From: XYA12-FULL-58-9 sp001798605
GTDB taxonomy: Bacteria; Myxococcota; XYA12-FULL-58-9
Direction: 5' to 3'
DNA length: 12,076 bases
NCBI GenBank assembly: GCA_036736205.1
Contig: DAINMX010000211.1
Span: 1 to 12,076, forward strand
Below, piece by piece: positions 1 to 9,534 of the stretch. Numbering within the stretch: position 1 is the stretch's first letter; each line of letters opens with the position of its first letter. The notes beneath the pieces were generated by a model. The model saw only the letters and a program-made list of their open reading frames with translations, searched no databases and was not told the DNA's origin. Made by a program: the position numbers and the translations under genes.

Positions 1-2
1 GC

Positions 3-1412
3 CTACGGCTGGCGCGCGCCCGTGGTTGGCAAGTAGAGGGATGGGTTACCGTTATCAGTTTGTTTTCGGCCGTCTTCATCGCGATGGACATTCCGACCAC
101 GCTCTCAGTGAGCGACGAGCTCATCGTAATCGCGAGTGATGTGCGTACACTGGCGGCCGGGTTCGTCATCGCCGCTTGGAGCATCTACTCTCGGCTGACA
201 TTGGGTAAGCCGGCCGTCGGTCGGCGTTTGAAACTGTCTGTCGTCATCCCCCCGGCGTTGGGTGCGGCCTCATTCATTCCGGGGGTATCATTGACCGGGA
301 GGGTTCTGTCTGTGCACGTTTCGGTTCTGGACGTCACGTACCGAATTGCCGAAACCACGGTTTTCGGCAACATCGTGATGGCAATCTACTTGCTGGCCCT
401 TTTGGAGATCACGGCTCGCTTCGCCTTGGCGTGGCGGCGGAAGATCCCAGGAGCGGCGGCCTATTGCATCGCGGTCAGTGTACTGCTCCTTGCGGGCTTC
501 AACGACGTCCTCGTGTGGTCCGGACTGTCTCACGCCCCGTTTCTCCTTTCCGTGGTCTACGTGGTGCCCATGGCAGTCGTGGTGCTGTGGCTGACCGGTC
601 GGGTTGTCCGCGATGCGGCCATCCTCAATGACCTCTCGATGACGTTGGAACGCAAGGTGCAAGAAAGGACGCAGGAACTTTCAACTGCTCTTGAACAGTT
701 GAAGCGTGCGCAAGAACAGATCATCCAGTCCCAGAAGATGGCCGGGATTGGCCAGCTTGCTGCGGGGGTGGCACACGAGATCAATAACCCGCTTGGTGTG
801 ATCCTCGGCTTCGCCCAAGGAATGGAGCGCCGCGTCCCCGAAGGCGATCCGCTACGTCTTCCCGTTTCGTCCATCGCGCGCGAAGCGATCCGTTGCAAGA
901 ACCTCGTTCAGGAACTGCTGACCTTCTCGCGCACGACGAAGAAGGCCACCGAGCCCGTGGATCTCAACACCGTGGTTCGTTCGGTCGCAGGGCTTTTGGA
1001 AAGCCGCGCGAAAACGCAAGGCATTCGTGTGCTTCAAGAGTTGGCTGACGGCCTGCCCGTGATCATCGCGAACAACACCCAAGTGCAACAGGTACTCGTG
1101 AATCTCGCCAATAACGCCATGGATGCTATGCCTGCCGAGGGACTGCTCACGCTGCGCACACATCAGGACGGTCATAGGGCCGTGATCATGGAGGTCGTCG
1201 ATACGGGCACCGGGATCCCCGAGGAGATCCGTTCGCGGGTTTTTGACCCCTTCTTCACAACAAAAGAGGTCGGAAAAGGCACGGGCCTCGGCCTGAGTCT
1301 CATACACGAAATCGTTTTCCAGCACGGGGGCTCCATTGATGTTCAGAGCGAGGTCGGCAAGGGGACGACGATGTGTGTCCGGTTTCTCGCTGCCGCAGTG
1401 GGCCAACCATGA
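3..1412 (+). CDS. Membrane-bound sensor histidine kinase (5' end beyond the window)
   Basis: Sensor kinase that would autophosphorylate a His and pass the phosphoryl group to a receiver. The N-terminal part has about six hydrophobic segments (around bases 42-90, 130-190, 230-290, 360-430, 450-520 and 535-600), then a coiled-coil-like linker (around 630-750). The HisKA H-box HEINNP follows, with the His codon at 774-776. The ATPase domain is complete: N-box NLANNA (catalytic Asn at 1113-1115), G1 DTGTG, F-box FDPFFTTK and G2 GTGLGL. A TTG at 60 and an ATG at 84 could start the frame. However, the frame has no stop from base 3 onward, and the extra codons extend a hydrophobic helix (GWVTVISLFSAVFIAM), so the true start probably lies left of the window. 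The topology resembles 7TM-type sensor kinases, but I cannot name the sensor family. It is first in a four-gene operon; its TGA overlaps the ATG of the next gene. Confidence 0.9.
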   Translation, partial: LRLARARGWQVEGWVTVISLFSAVFIAMDIPTTLSVSDELIVIASDVRTLAAGFVIAAWSIYSRLTLGKPAVGRRLKLSVVIPPALGAASFIPGVSLTGRVLSVHVSVLDVTYRIAETTVFGNIVMAIYLLALLEITARFALAWRRKIPGAAAYCIAVSVLLLAGFNDVLVWSGLSHAPFLLSVVYVVPMAVVVLWLTGRVVRDAAILNDLSMTLERKVQERTQELSTALEQLKRAQEQIIQSQKMAGIGQLAAGVAHEINNPLGVILGFAQGMERRVPEGDPLRLPVSSIAREAIRCKNLVQELLTFSRTTKKATEPVDLNTVVRSVAGLLESRAKTQGIRVLQELADGLPVIIANNTQVQQVLVNLANNAMDAMPAEGLLTLRTHQDGHRAVIMEVVDTGTGIPEEIRSRVFDPFFTTKEVGKGTGLGLSLIHEIVFQHGGSIDVQSEVGKGTTMCVRFLAAAVGQP

Positions 1413-1798
1413 CCGAGCAGGCAAGTACAGGCATCAAGAGCATTCTGCTCGCGGACGACGAGCAGGGCTTCCGCGATCTATTCCATTTCATCTTTGAGCC
1501 ACTCGGATACGAGGTCGTTACTGTGAGGGATGGCCAAGAAGCTTTGGATGCTGTTCGTGGAAGGCACTTTGATCTGGTCATTCTTGACGTCCACATGCCA
1601 CGGATGGGCGGACCCGAAGCTCTTTCTGCCTTGCGTGAGATCCGCCCGGACCAGCGAATCATCATTGTGAGCAGCCGCTTTGACCCAACGGCGAGCTTCG
1701 AGATCGAGGCAGTGCGGACAGGGGTTTCGGACTGTTTGTTCAAACCGATGGAGATCGATGAACTCATCGCGGCCGTCGAGAAGGCTCTCCGTCAATAG
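1409..1798 (+). CDS. Stand-alone response regulator receiver (REC) protein
   Basis: A 129-residue protein made of one receiver domain and nothing else. Acidic pocket D16-D17, phospho-acceptor D60 (in FDLVILDVHMP), the switch residue S88 and the conserved K112 (FKPME) are all present, so it should be phosphorylatable. The ATG at 1409 is chosen because it overlaps the TGA of the upstream kinase (ATGA), the usual sign of translational coupling. The open frame extends back to 1373, but that part lies inside the kinase. With no effector domain it is probably a CheY/Spo0F-like shuttle, either between the upstream membrane kinase and the downstream hybrid proteins or to a partner outside the window. 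The partner assignment is inference. Confidence 0.9.
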   Translation: MTEQASTGIKSILLADDEQGFRDLFHFIFEPLGYEVVTVRDGQEALDAVRGRHFDLVILDVHMPRMGGPEALSALREIRPDQRIIIVSSRFDPTASFEIEAVRTGVSDCLFKPMEIDELIAAVEKALRQ

Positions 1799-1808
1799 AG
1801 GGTGCGCC

Positions 1809-3530
1809 ATGGACACAAAAGCGACCGTGCTGGTCATCGACGACGAACCTGGAATGCGGGACATGCTCGCGTGGGAGCTGACCCAGGAAGGCTTTGATGT
1901 TGCGACCGCCGAAAGCGGGATGGCTGCCGTCGAGGCCATGAAGAAACGCAAGTTCGATCTCGCAGTGACGGACCTCAAGATGCCCGGCATGGACGGTGTG
2001 GCAACCATCGAGGCATTGCGGGCTCTCGATCCTGACATCGAAGTCATTGTCGGGACGGGCTATGCGTCCGTGGAGACTGCAATCGCCTGCATGAAGGGAG
2101 GAGCCTACGACTACATTCAAAAGCCGTATGACCTGAATGAATTGAGACTCCTGTTGGAACGCGCTATGGAGAAGAGTCATCTTCAAGGCGTCGTGGCACT
2201 CTACGAAGCCAGCAGGGTACTGCTCGCGACCCTGAACCATCCCAATCTCGTGCAACTGGTGCTCAGCCTGGCCCAGAAGGTCCTTCGAGCTGACGACACG
2301 GCCCTGCTCTTGTCGGAATCGGATACGACCCGTTGTGTGGTGCATGGACTGACCGGCGATACGGCCGACGTGGAGGCCTGGGTTTCAGATTTGACTCGGG
2401 ACACTTTGCATGGAGGTACCCCCCTTTGTGTGCCTTCTTCGGCCATGCCTGAAATCCCGGCGGCGTTGGTCGAGAGAGGATATGTTTCTGCCTTGATCTA
2501 TCCGCTTACGGCCCGTCGTCGGGCATTGGGCTCCCTCGTTGTTTTCCGCCGGACAGGGTCTGTCGCTTTTGTTCTATCAGAGCTCCAGAAGGGAATGGTG
2601 TTTGCGCATCAGATCGCTCTCTCTCTCGACAACGCCCGTTTGTACGACGAGTTGGAGGCGAAGATCGGTGAGCTTGTCGCCACCCGTGAGCAACTCGTGC
2701 AAGCCGAGAAGATGGGACTGGCCGGACGGCTGGCCGAAGTGGTGTCGCACGAGATCAACAACCCGCTCGCGGCGGTCCGCGGGAGCCTGGAGGCGCTGCG
2801 CGACTACTCCACGACCGTCGGTGCTTTGTGGCTCGCAACCAAATCGGCTGCCCTCTACCTGCAAGAGCAATCGTGTCCCATCGCCGGTGAGCACGCACGA
2901 GGTCTTCTCTCCATTGTCGGAACCCGTGGGCACACGGAAGGCATGGTTCACGATATCGCAGAGGTTATTGATGACACTCTGGACGGCGTGGAACGAATCG
3001 CAGATCTGGTTTCTGGCTTTTCTCGCTTGGCCAAGACGAGTGGGGTCGCCCCGTCTGAGGTAATCGATGTCAACGACCTCGTCAAAGAGTGCCTTCGAGC
3101 CCCCCCGACTGAATCGGAGCACCCTATCCGCACAACGTTTTGTGCCAACCCTCAACAGTGCCGCACGGTTGCGTGCCGAGAGGATGTCAAGAATGCATTG
3201 CTCAATGTATTGGACTACCTGCGCACGGTCGGGCCAGGCCGTGGCACACCGGCAGCAGGCATTTCCCTTTGTGTGAGCGTCCAAGAGGGACGGCCCTGCG
3301 TTCTGATCTCAGACGAGTCTCTCGTGATACCCATTGACGAACGGAGAAGGATCTTTGATCCCCACGTTGAGATAGATACGCGGCGCGGTCGGACCATGCG
3401 CATGAATATCAGTCTGGCACTCGCCCAACAGATGCTCGCCTGCAGTGGCGCTGAGATCTCTGTCGATACGCAAAACGACGAGGGTGTCCATTTCCGGATC
3501 CGTTTTCCTGCGGAAGAACGGTTGGAGTGA
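1809..3530 (+). CDS. REC-GAF-HisKA hybrid protein with a degenerate ATP-binding domain
   Basis: A 573-residue cytoplasmic hybrid. The receiver is at about 5-120 (D11-D12, phospho-acceptor D55, T83, K105). A GAF-like sensor spans about 130-280, followed by a short coiled coil. The HisKA domain carries the phospho-accepting H314 in SHEINNP. The C-terminal part aligns with an ATPase domain (about 440-570) but lacks the key residues. The N-box Asn position is Tyr470 (LLNVLDYL), the G1 box DxGxG is DESLV (502-506), and the GTGLGL lid motif is replaced by a stretch around TMRMNISLAL. F-box-like IFDPH remains. It is therefore probably not an active kinase, but could be a phosphotransfer or scaffold protein, or be phosphorylated in trans. 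The start ATG at 1809 has AGAGGG six bases upstream; the open frame extends further left but only inside the previous gene. It is paralogous to the next gene. Confidence 0.88.
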   Translation: MDTKATVLVIDDEPGMRDMLAWELTQEGFDVATAESGMAAVEAMKKRKFDLAVTDLKMPGMDGVATIEALRALDPDIEVIVGTGYASVETAIACMKGGAYDYIQKPYDLNELRLLLERAMEKSHLQGVVALYEASRVLLATLNHPNLVQLVLSLAQKVLRADDTALLLSESDTTRCVVHGLTGDTADVEAWVSDLTRDTLHGGTPLCVPSSAMPEIPAALVERGYVSALIYPLTARRRALGSLVVFRRTGSVAFVLSELQKGMVFAHQIALSLDNARLYDELEAKIGELVATREQLVQAEKMGLAGRLAEVVSHEINNPLAAVRGSLEALRDYSTTVGALWLATKSAALYLQEQSCPIAGEHARGLLSIVGTRGHTEGMVHDIAEVIDDTLDGVERIADLVSGFSRLAKTSGVAPSEVIDVNDLVKECLRAPPTESEHPIRTTFCANPQQCRTVACREDVKNALLNVLDYLRTVGPGRGTPAAGISLCVSVQEGRPCVLISDESLVIPIDERRRIFDPHVEIDTRRGRTMRMNISLALAQQMLACSGAEISVDTQNDEGVHFRIRFPAEERLE

Positions 3531-3533
3531 CTC

Positions 3534-5186
<1,653 letters not shown>

Positions 5187-5580
5187 AGACATCGGCGCGG
5201 CGGTCGCTGCAGCCAGCCATGGATCGTGCCGTGCGATGGGTGCTCATCGAGCAATTTCGCCAACCTGTTCGGTCGAACGTCCTCGGGATGCTGTCCTCCG
5301 CCAACCGAAATATTTCTTGCTGACAATCCGTCTGGGATCGGCACGCAATGTCCAAGAGCGTGCGCTCTGCGGGAATGAGGATGCGGGAGTTGTAGAGCCA
5401 TTGGCGTGCGTCTCGAACAGTTCGATCGGCAAGGTACTCCTTGCCGTCGTCCGCAGTTGTGTCAGCAATACGCGTCTTCGCCGCTCGTTCTGCGGATGAA
5501 AGGCAGCAACCTGGACTGCCCACTGTTGGTGCTCGAAGCGGGTGCGTAGGATCGAGCGCATCGAGGGTTTGCACCCCAAC
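5187..5580 (-). pseudogene. Decayed Tn3-family transposase fragment (N-terminal, DUF4158-like), frameshifted
   Basis: The 437-base gap between convergent genes has no intact gene, but three minus-strand frames in succession give pieces that read as one protein. Frame one (about 5580-5440) ends with FHPQNERRRRVLLTQLRTTA. Frame two (about 5440-5277) holds ARQWLYNSRILIPAERTLLD. Frame three (about 5278-5187) holds RLAKLLDEH and GWLQRPPRR. The order and spacing of a WLY..RI.IP.ER.L.D core followed by a WL..PP motif are what I recall from the N-terminal region of Tn3-type transposases (IS1071-like). At least two frameshifts separate the pieces, and the catalytic DDE part and any terminal inverted repeats are absent. 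The match is by eye. It could be chance, but three collinear pieces make that less likely. Confidence 0.5.
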
Positions 5581-5592
5581 TGCCCCGTCTTG

Positions 5593-5611
5593 AAAAAGGC
5601 GGTTTCCGGCC
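5593..5611 (-). terminator. Probable rho-independent terminator after the DPD-like gene
   Basis: On the minus strand, 12 bases after the TAG at 5624, a short GC-rich hairpin (GGcCGG-AAA-CCGCC, five pairs with one bulged C) is followed directly by five T. This is the expected form of an intrinsic terminator for the ssnA/DPD-like transcript. The stem is short, so efficiency is uncertain. Confidence 0.45.
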
Positions 5612-5623
5612 GGGCCTCTCGTC

Positions 5624-8122
5624 CTAGTCCTCACGCAGAGCGGCTGCCTCTTGTGGGGTTCGCTCACGCATGGACAACGCGCCCGAGATACACTTTTTGA
5701 CGCAGATGCTGCAGCCGACACAAAGCTCGGGGTTGGTGGTCGGGTGGTTGTTCTTGTCCAAGGACACCGCCAGGTACGAGCAGCGGGTGCAATTGCCACA
5801 GCTCACACATAGGTCATGGTTCGACACCGAGATCTTCTTGGTTGCCGGCAGATCCATGAAATCGGTGACCGGGTTTGGCAGAGCGATACCAATGAGGTCT
5901 TTGACCGAGGCGATATTGCGCGCCTTCATTAGATGGCTGAGGCCGCTGTTCAACTCATCGATGATGCCGTAGCCATACTTCATGCAGACGGTACAAAACT
6001 GTACGGTCTCGGCACCAAGGGCGAGAAAGTCGGCGGCAGCCTTGTAGTCCATGGGACCACCGTTGCCGGAGACAGTGACGCCGAGTCCACTGACCTTGGC
6101 GAGGGTCATGTTGCTGATGGGGGTGACGCCTGCGCCGCTCATGCCGACGATGACCCCTTCCTCCCATTGCTTGCCACTCTTGGGCCTAAATCCCAAAGAC
6201 GGGAAGGTGTTGGCCAAGGTCACGCCCGCCTTGTGCTTGGGATAGCGATCCAACAGCTCCTTGATGGCCAAGACGATGCTGGCCACTGAAGTGACCGCAG
6301 CCGTGAGCTTGAACAATTTGGGGATGTTGGGGTCGCCGGCCTTGAGCACCCACTCGATGATTTTCACTGTGAGTGCGGCGTTCTGCGACACGATGTCGCC
6401 CTCAGTGCCGTCACCCCCCTGGGGGCAAGAGAGACTGTACTCGTTGCACATGGAGCCCGCGCTCTCGAGCTTCGTGGTGTTGCTCTGCCACACTTTGGCG
6501 TCTGCCTCGTCGTTACCTGAGACCGGGCCGCCGGTGGATGCTGCAACCAAGCGGTCGGGGAACTCCTCGGCGAGCTTTTCAATTTCGTGGCACACCCGAT
6601 CTAGGGGATGCCCCGAGACATTGTCGCAGTTGGCCCAGGTGCTGGGGCTAAAGGAGAACATGTACTCGCTGGGGATATGAATCGGCACATTGTCGAATGC
6701 TGTTTTCATGATGCCGCCAGCCCAACCGGCCTCGAAGGCCCGGCGCATTTGCGCATAGCCATCGGTCGGTGGTGCCGCTGACAGCAGAAACGGCCCAGGC
6801 AGAGTTTTGCCAAAGAAATGGGTGTCTAGTGACACTGGGAAGCGTTGGAACCCGGGCACGGTGACGGTGCTCTTGTTCTTCGCTTTGGGCTTGAAAGATT
6901 CGCCTTGGAGCTCTGCATGGGCCGCCCAGGCGGCGTTCTTGCCGGAAGCCACAGCTTGAACCACAGTGGAGGGACCCAGGTCGCAGTCCCCAGCGACCAA
7001 GGTCTTGCCATTGGCTTTGATTGACGGCCGGTGGCCGATGGCGATGATCACGTGCCGGATGTCGCTGCGTTTTTGCTCGCTGCCCGGAATATCGGAGCAG
7101 GCACCAAGATCAAAGGGTTCGGCGGGGCCTGTGGCCTTGTCTAGAGACGTTCGTTCCTTGGGATAGGTGATGCGCAGGGTGTCGATTCCCGTGACGCCCT
7201 TGTCTGACGCTTCGATCTTGGTGAGACGGGTCCGACCATTGACGTGGATGCCATACTCGATGAGGTCATGCCGCTCTCGCTGCGCGAGCGGCATCTCTGC
7301 AAGTTTCTCGAGGGCAAACATCTCCACCCGCTCGGCACCGCGGACTCTCGCGGTGACAGCGCAGTCACAGGCCACTGCACCGCCGCCGACCACGGCCACG
7401 GCCCCCTTGAAGTCGAAGTTTTCCGGGTGAGAGAGGAAGTCCCAGCCGAACACCGCCGCTTGTTCACCAGCGATACCCAGGTGAATGGGTTCCGTGACAC
7501 CCACGGTGACAATGACGCGATCGAAGCCTTTGAGAGTGCTCGGGTCGTCTATGGCGCGCCGTGTGTGCAGGGTGATTCGCTTGGAGTCGAGCAGCATCTT
7601 CACATCGGCTTCGAGGACCTCAGGGGGCAGGCGATGGGGAGGGATGAGGTTGCAGGCACCACCGGCTTTGTCGGTACGCTCGAAGATTTTCACCGTATGC
7701 CCGAGACGGGAGAGGGTGAACGCCGCTGCGAGGCCGGCGGGGCCGGCACCGATGACCGCGAACTTTTTGCCGCTCTCGGCTGTGGGCTCTTTGATGTCCG
7801 GGGGTAATCCGAGCTCGCGGGCGCGGCGTACCAACGTCTCTTGGACGTCTGGGATCTGAACCGCACGGTCAAAGTTCAATCTTGAGCACGCGGCCATGCA
7901 GTGGAACTCTGGGCAGACCGCACCACACACGCCACCCATGGGGTTGTGGCTGAGAATTTCGCCTGCAGCCCGCTGAATGTCGGAAGGCTCACCAGTTTTC
8001 GCGGCCATGATGAAATCGGCGGGCGAACAATGGGCCGGACACGCTTCCTTGCAGGGCTTGAGCTCGCAGAACTCGCACTTTTCGATTTCGGCGGACAGTT
8101 GGGCTTGGGTCAGCAGGGTCAT
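5624..8122 (-). CDS. Dihydropyrimidine dehydrogenase-like Fe-S flavoprotein (fused PreT/PreA type)
   Basis: An 832-residue cytoplasmic oxidoreductase. Order: N-terminal Fe-S cysteines (C16, C19, C24, C28, C32; C66, C70, C75, C79); a GltD/PreT-like FAD site (GAGPAG, G125-G130) and NAD(P)H site (GGGAVA, 246-251); then a DHOD/PreA-like FMN barrel from about 430 (PFLLSAAPPT; NT at 638-639); then a C-terminal ferredoxin (C772, C775, C778, C781; C801, C804, C807, C811). Electrons should run from NAD(P)H through FAD and Fe-S clusters to FMN and an organic substrate. The order matches mammalian DPD, which is longer at about 1,025 residues. The loop after SCPQG has Ser579 near the place of the DPD catalytic Cys, and Ser563 where DPD has an Asn that binds pyrimidine, so the substrate may not be uracil or thymine. 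ATG at 8122 with GAGGAAG (8125-8131) three bases away. It sits 9 bp after ssnA, so the two are one operon; YgfK is the analogous partner of SsnA elsewhere. Confidence 0.88.
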   Translation of the reverse strand: MTLLTQAQLSAEIEKCEFCELKPCKEACPAHCSPADFIMAAKTGEPSDIQRAAGEILSHNPMGGVCGAVCPEFHCMAACSRLNFDRAVQIPDVQETLVRRARELGLPPDIKEPTAESGKKFAVIGAGPAGLAAAFTLSRLGHTVKIFERTDKAGGACNLIPPHRLPPEVLEADVKMLLDSKRITLHTRRAIDDPSTLKGFDRVIVTVGVTEPIHLGIAGEQAAVFGWDFLSHPENFDFKGAVAVVGGGAVACDCAVTARVRGAERVEMFALEKLAEMPLAQRERHDLIEYGIHVNGRTRLTKIEASDKGVTGIDTLRITYPKERTSLDKATGPAEPFDLGACSDIPGSEQKRSDIRHVIIAIGHRPSIKANGKTLVAGDCDLGPSTVVQAVASGKNAAWAAHAELQGESFKPKAKNKSTVTVPGFQRFPVSLDTHFFGKTLPGPFLLSAAPPTDGYAQMRRAFEAGWAGGIMKTAFDNVPIHIPSEYMFSFSPSTWANCDNVSGHPLDRVCHEIEKLAEEFPDRLVAASTGGPVSGNDEADAKVWQSNTTKLESAGSMCNEYSLSCPQGGDGTEGDIVSQNAALTVKIIEWVLKAGDPNIPKLFKLTAAVTSVASIVLAIKELLDRYPKHKAGVTLANTFPSLGFRPKSGKQWEEGVIVGMSGAGVTPISNMTLAKVSGLGVTVSGNGGPMDYKAAADFLALGAETVQFCTVCMKYGYGIIDELNSGLSHLMKARNIASVKDLIGIALPNPVTDFMDLPATKKISVSNHDLCVSCGNCTRCSYLAVSLDKNNHPTTNPELCVGCSICVKKCISGALSMRERTPQEAAALRED

Positions 8123-8131
8123 GACTTCCTC

Positions 8132-9463
8132 TCAGATGCTCTGAAAACGTTTCCAAGTTTGCGGGGTGAGCTTGGCGGCGCTCTTACTGATGTCGTGCAG
8201 GTTGAGGGTCTTGAGCTCCCGCGCCTGCATCAGAACCTTTCCGGCACAGATGGTGGTGTGAACACCTTCTGCCGCCACGCCAAAGAGAATGTGGCCAAAG
8301 ACGTTGTCGGCGCTCGCAGGGGTGAAGGGCGTGTAGTCGGCAATAATGATGTCGGCCGCAGCCCCCTCTTTGAGGACGCCGAGCGTCTTGCCAAAGTAAT
8401 CGCTGGCAATGGCGGCATTGTTCTCAAACAACATGCCCACGGTCTCGCCCCAACCGGTCGCGGGATCGGTGACGACGTGGTGGCGGATGAACAAGGACGC
8501 GCGAGCCTCCTCGAGCATGTTGGACGTCATGCCGTCGGTGCCGAGTCCCACCCGCACCTTCTTCGCGAAGAGCTTGGGCACGTTGGCACACCCGACCGCG
8601 TTGTTCATGTTCGACTGCGGATTGTGGACAACGGTCGTTTTCGACTCGGCGAGCATTTTGATCTCGTCATCGTCGATGTGGATGCAGTGAATGGCCATCG
8701 ACTTGGGGCCGAGTCCGCCGGCCTCGGCGAGTCGGGCGATGACCCGCTTTTTGTACTTCCTCAGGGAATCATCCTGGTCTGCCTTGTCCTCGGCGACATG
8801 TATGTGCAACCCCGATCCGTACTGCTTAGCGAGGAGGATGCAGGCGTCGAGGGTCTGTGGACCCACGGTCATTGCCGCGTGAATGCCGACGAGGCCATGC
8901 AACATCCCATTTGACGCTTTGCAGTGTTCCAGCCAGTGGCGATTCTCATCAATGCCCGCTTGGGCACCTTTGGCACCATTGCGATCGGTCACCTCGTAAC
9001 ACAACGAAGCGCGAATGCCCGCACGGGTAATGGTGTCGCCGATGCGGCCGAGACTGCCAAGGATGGCATTGGGGCTTGCGTGGTGGTCGAGGATGGTCGT
9101 CGTGCCCGAGCGGATGCAGCGGGCCAGGGGAATCAAGGCACTGTACTCGACGTCATCGAGGTCGAGGGCGCGATCGAGCTTCCACCAGAGTTTCTCCAAG
9201 ACCTCGACAAAGTTCTTGGCCGGCTCGGCGGAGATACCGCAGGCGAAGGTACTATAAAGGTGGTGATGCGCGCAGATGAGGCCAGGCATGATCACCCGCC
9301 CCCCAGCGTCAATGAAGGAATTCGCTTTCCTCTTTATCTCAGCGGTTTTGCCCACTTCGACGATCTTGTCACCACAGAACAGGACAGCGCCATCGTCGAT
9401 GACCTGACCGGGGTTGCCGAGGGTGAAGACGACTCCGTTGCCAACGGCGATCATTTCGCTCAT
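8132..9463 (-). CDS. ssnA: SsnA-type putative amidohydrolase
   Basis: A 443-residue metal-dependent hydrolase of the amidohydrolase superfamily (SsnA / ATZ-TRZ-like branch), which would hydrolyse a C-N bond in an N-heterocycle or related compound. Metal ligands and catalytic residues are visible: HxH at H66/H68 after the first strand (IMPGLICAHHH), H222 with E225 (HIHVAED), H259/H262 (IHCIHID) and D310 (GLGTDG). SsnA hallmarks include the KNFVEVLEKLWWKLDR and LDHHASPNAILGSL blocks. Length fits the family (about 440). The start is MSEMIAVGNG at 9463, with CTGGAG eight bases upstream; an ATG at 9526 would add 21 residues that do not look like this family. SsnA genes usually lie beside ygfK, xanthine-dehydrogenase-like and hydantoinase genes in purine-breakdown clusters. 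Here the only partner in view is the DPD-like reductase. The true substrate is not known from sequence. Confidence 0.9.
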   Translation of the reverse strand: MSEMIAVGNGVVFTLGNPGQVIDDGAVLFCGDKIVEVGKTAEIKRKANSFIDAGGRVIMPGLICAHHHLYSTFACGISAEPAKNFVEVLEKLWWKLDRALDLDDVEYSALIPLARCIRSGTTTILDHHASPNAILGSLGRIGDTITRAGIRASLCYEVTDRNGAKGAQAGIDENRHWLEHCKASNGMLHGLVGIHAAMTVGPQTLDACILLAKQYGSGLHIHVAEDKADQDDSLRKYKKRVIARLAEAGGLGPKSMAIHCIHIDDDEIKMLAESKTTVVHNPQSNMNNAVGCANVPKLFAKKVRVGLGTDGMTSNMLEEARASLFIRHHVVTDPATGWGETVGMLFENNAAIASDYFGKTLGVLKEGAAADIIIADYTPFTPASADNVFGHILFGVAAEGVHTTICAGKVLMQARELKTLNLHDISKSAAKLTPQTWKRFQSI

Positions 9464-9471
9464 GCAGGTTA

Positions 9472-9477
9472 CTCCAG
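9472..9477 (-). promoter_or_regulatory. Ribosome binding site that fixes the ssnA start
   Basis: Minus-strand CTGGAG, eight bases before the ATG at 9463. It supports this start over the in-frame ATG at 9526, which would place this site inside the coding region. Confidence 0.6.
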
Positions 9478-9496
9478 ATAGGTTGTCTGGGGCACC

Positions 9497-9526
9497 ACTG
9501 TAGTCTCGCCTGGCCGCCCCTTTCAA
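9497..9526 (-). promoter_or_regulatory. Candidate sigma-70 promoter for ssnA and the DPD-like gene
   Basis: The minus strand reads TTGAAA (9526-9521), an 18-base spacer, then TACAGT (9502-9497). The boxes match the consensus at 5/6 and 4/6, and the start codon lies about 33 bases downstream. This would let the pair be transcribed separately from the upstream peroxiredoxin-kinase gene. Such matches also occur by chance. Confidence 0.35.
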
Positions 9527-9534
9527 GGTGGGAT

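Noticed and set aside
2539..3063. A + strand open frame inside the first hybrid protein
   Set aside because: Out-of-frame shadow of the HisKA-coding region, rich in Arg/Ser, with no start signal.
5624..8122. Naming the reductase as ygfK or as the pyrimidine enzyme preA/preT
   Set aside because: The domain order fits DPD rather than the longer YgfK, and the active-site residues differ from pyrimidine enzymes, so no symbol is justified.
7901..8914. A 337-codon + strand open frame
   Set aside because: It lies antisense to the ssnA and DPD-like genes, whose protein families are clear. Its translation has no domain features and arises from third-position GC bias.
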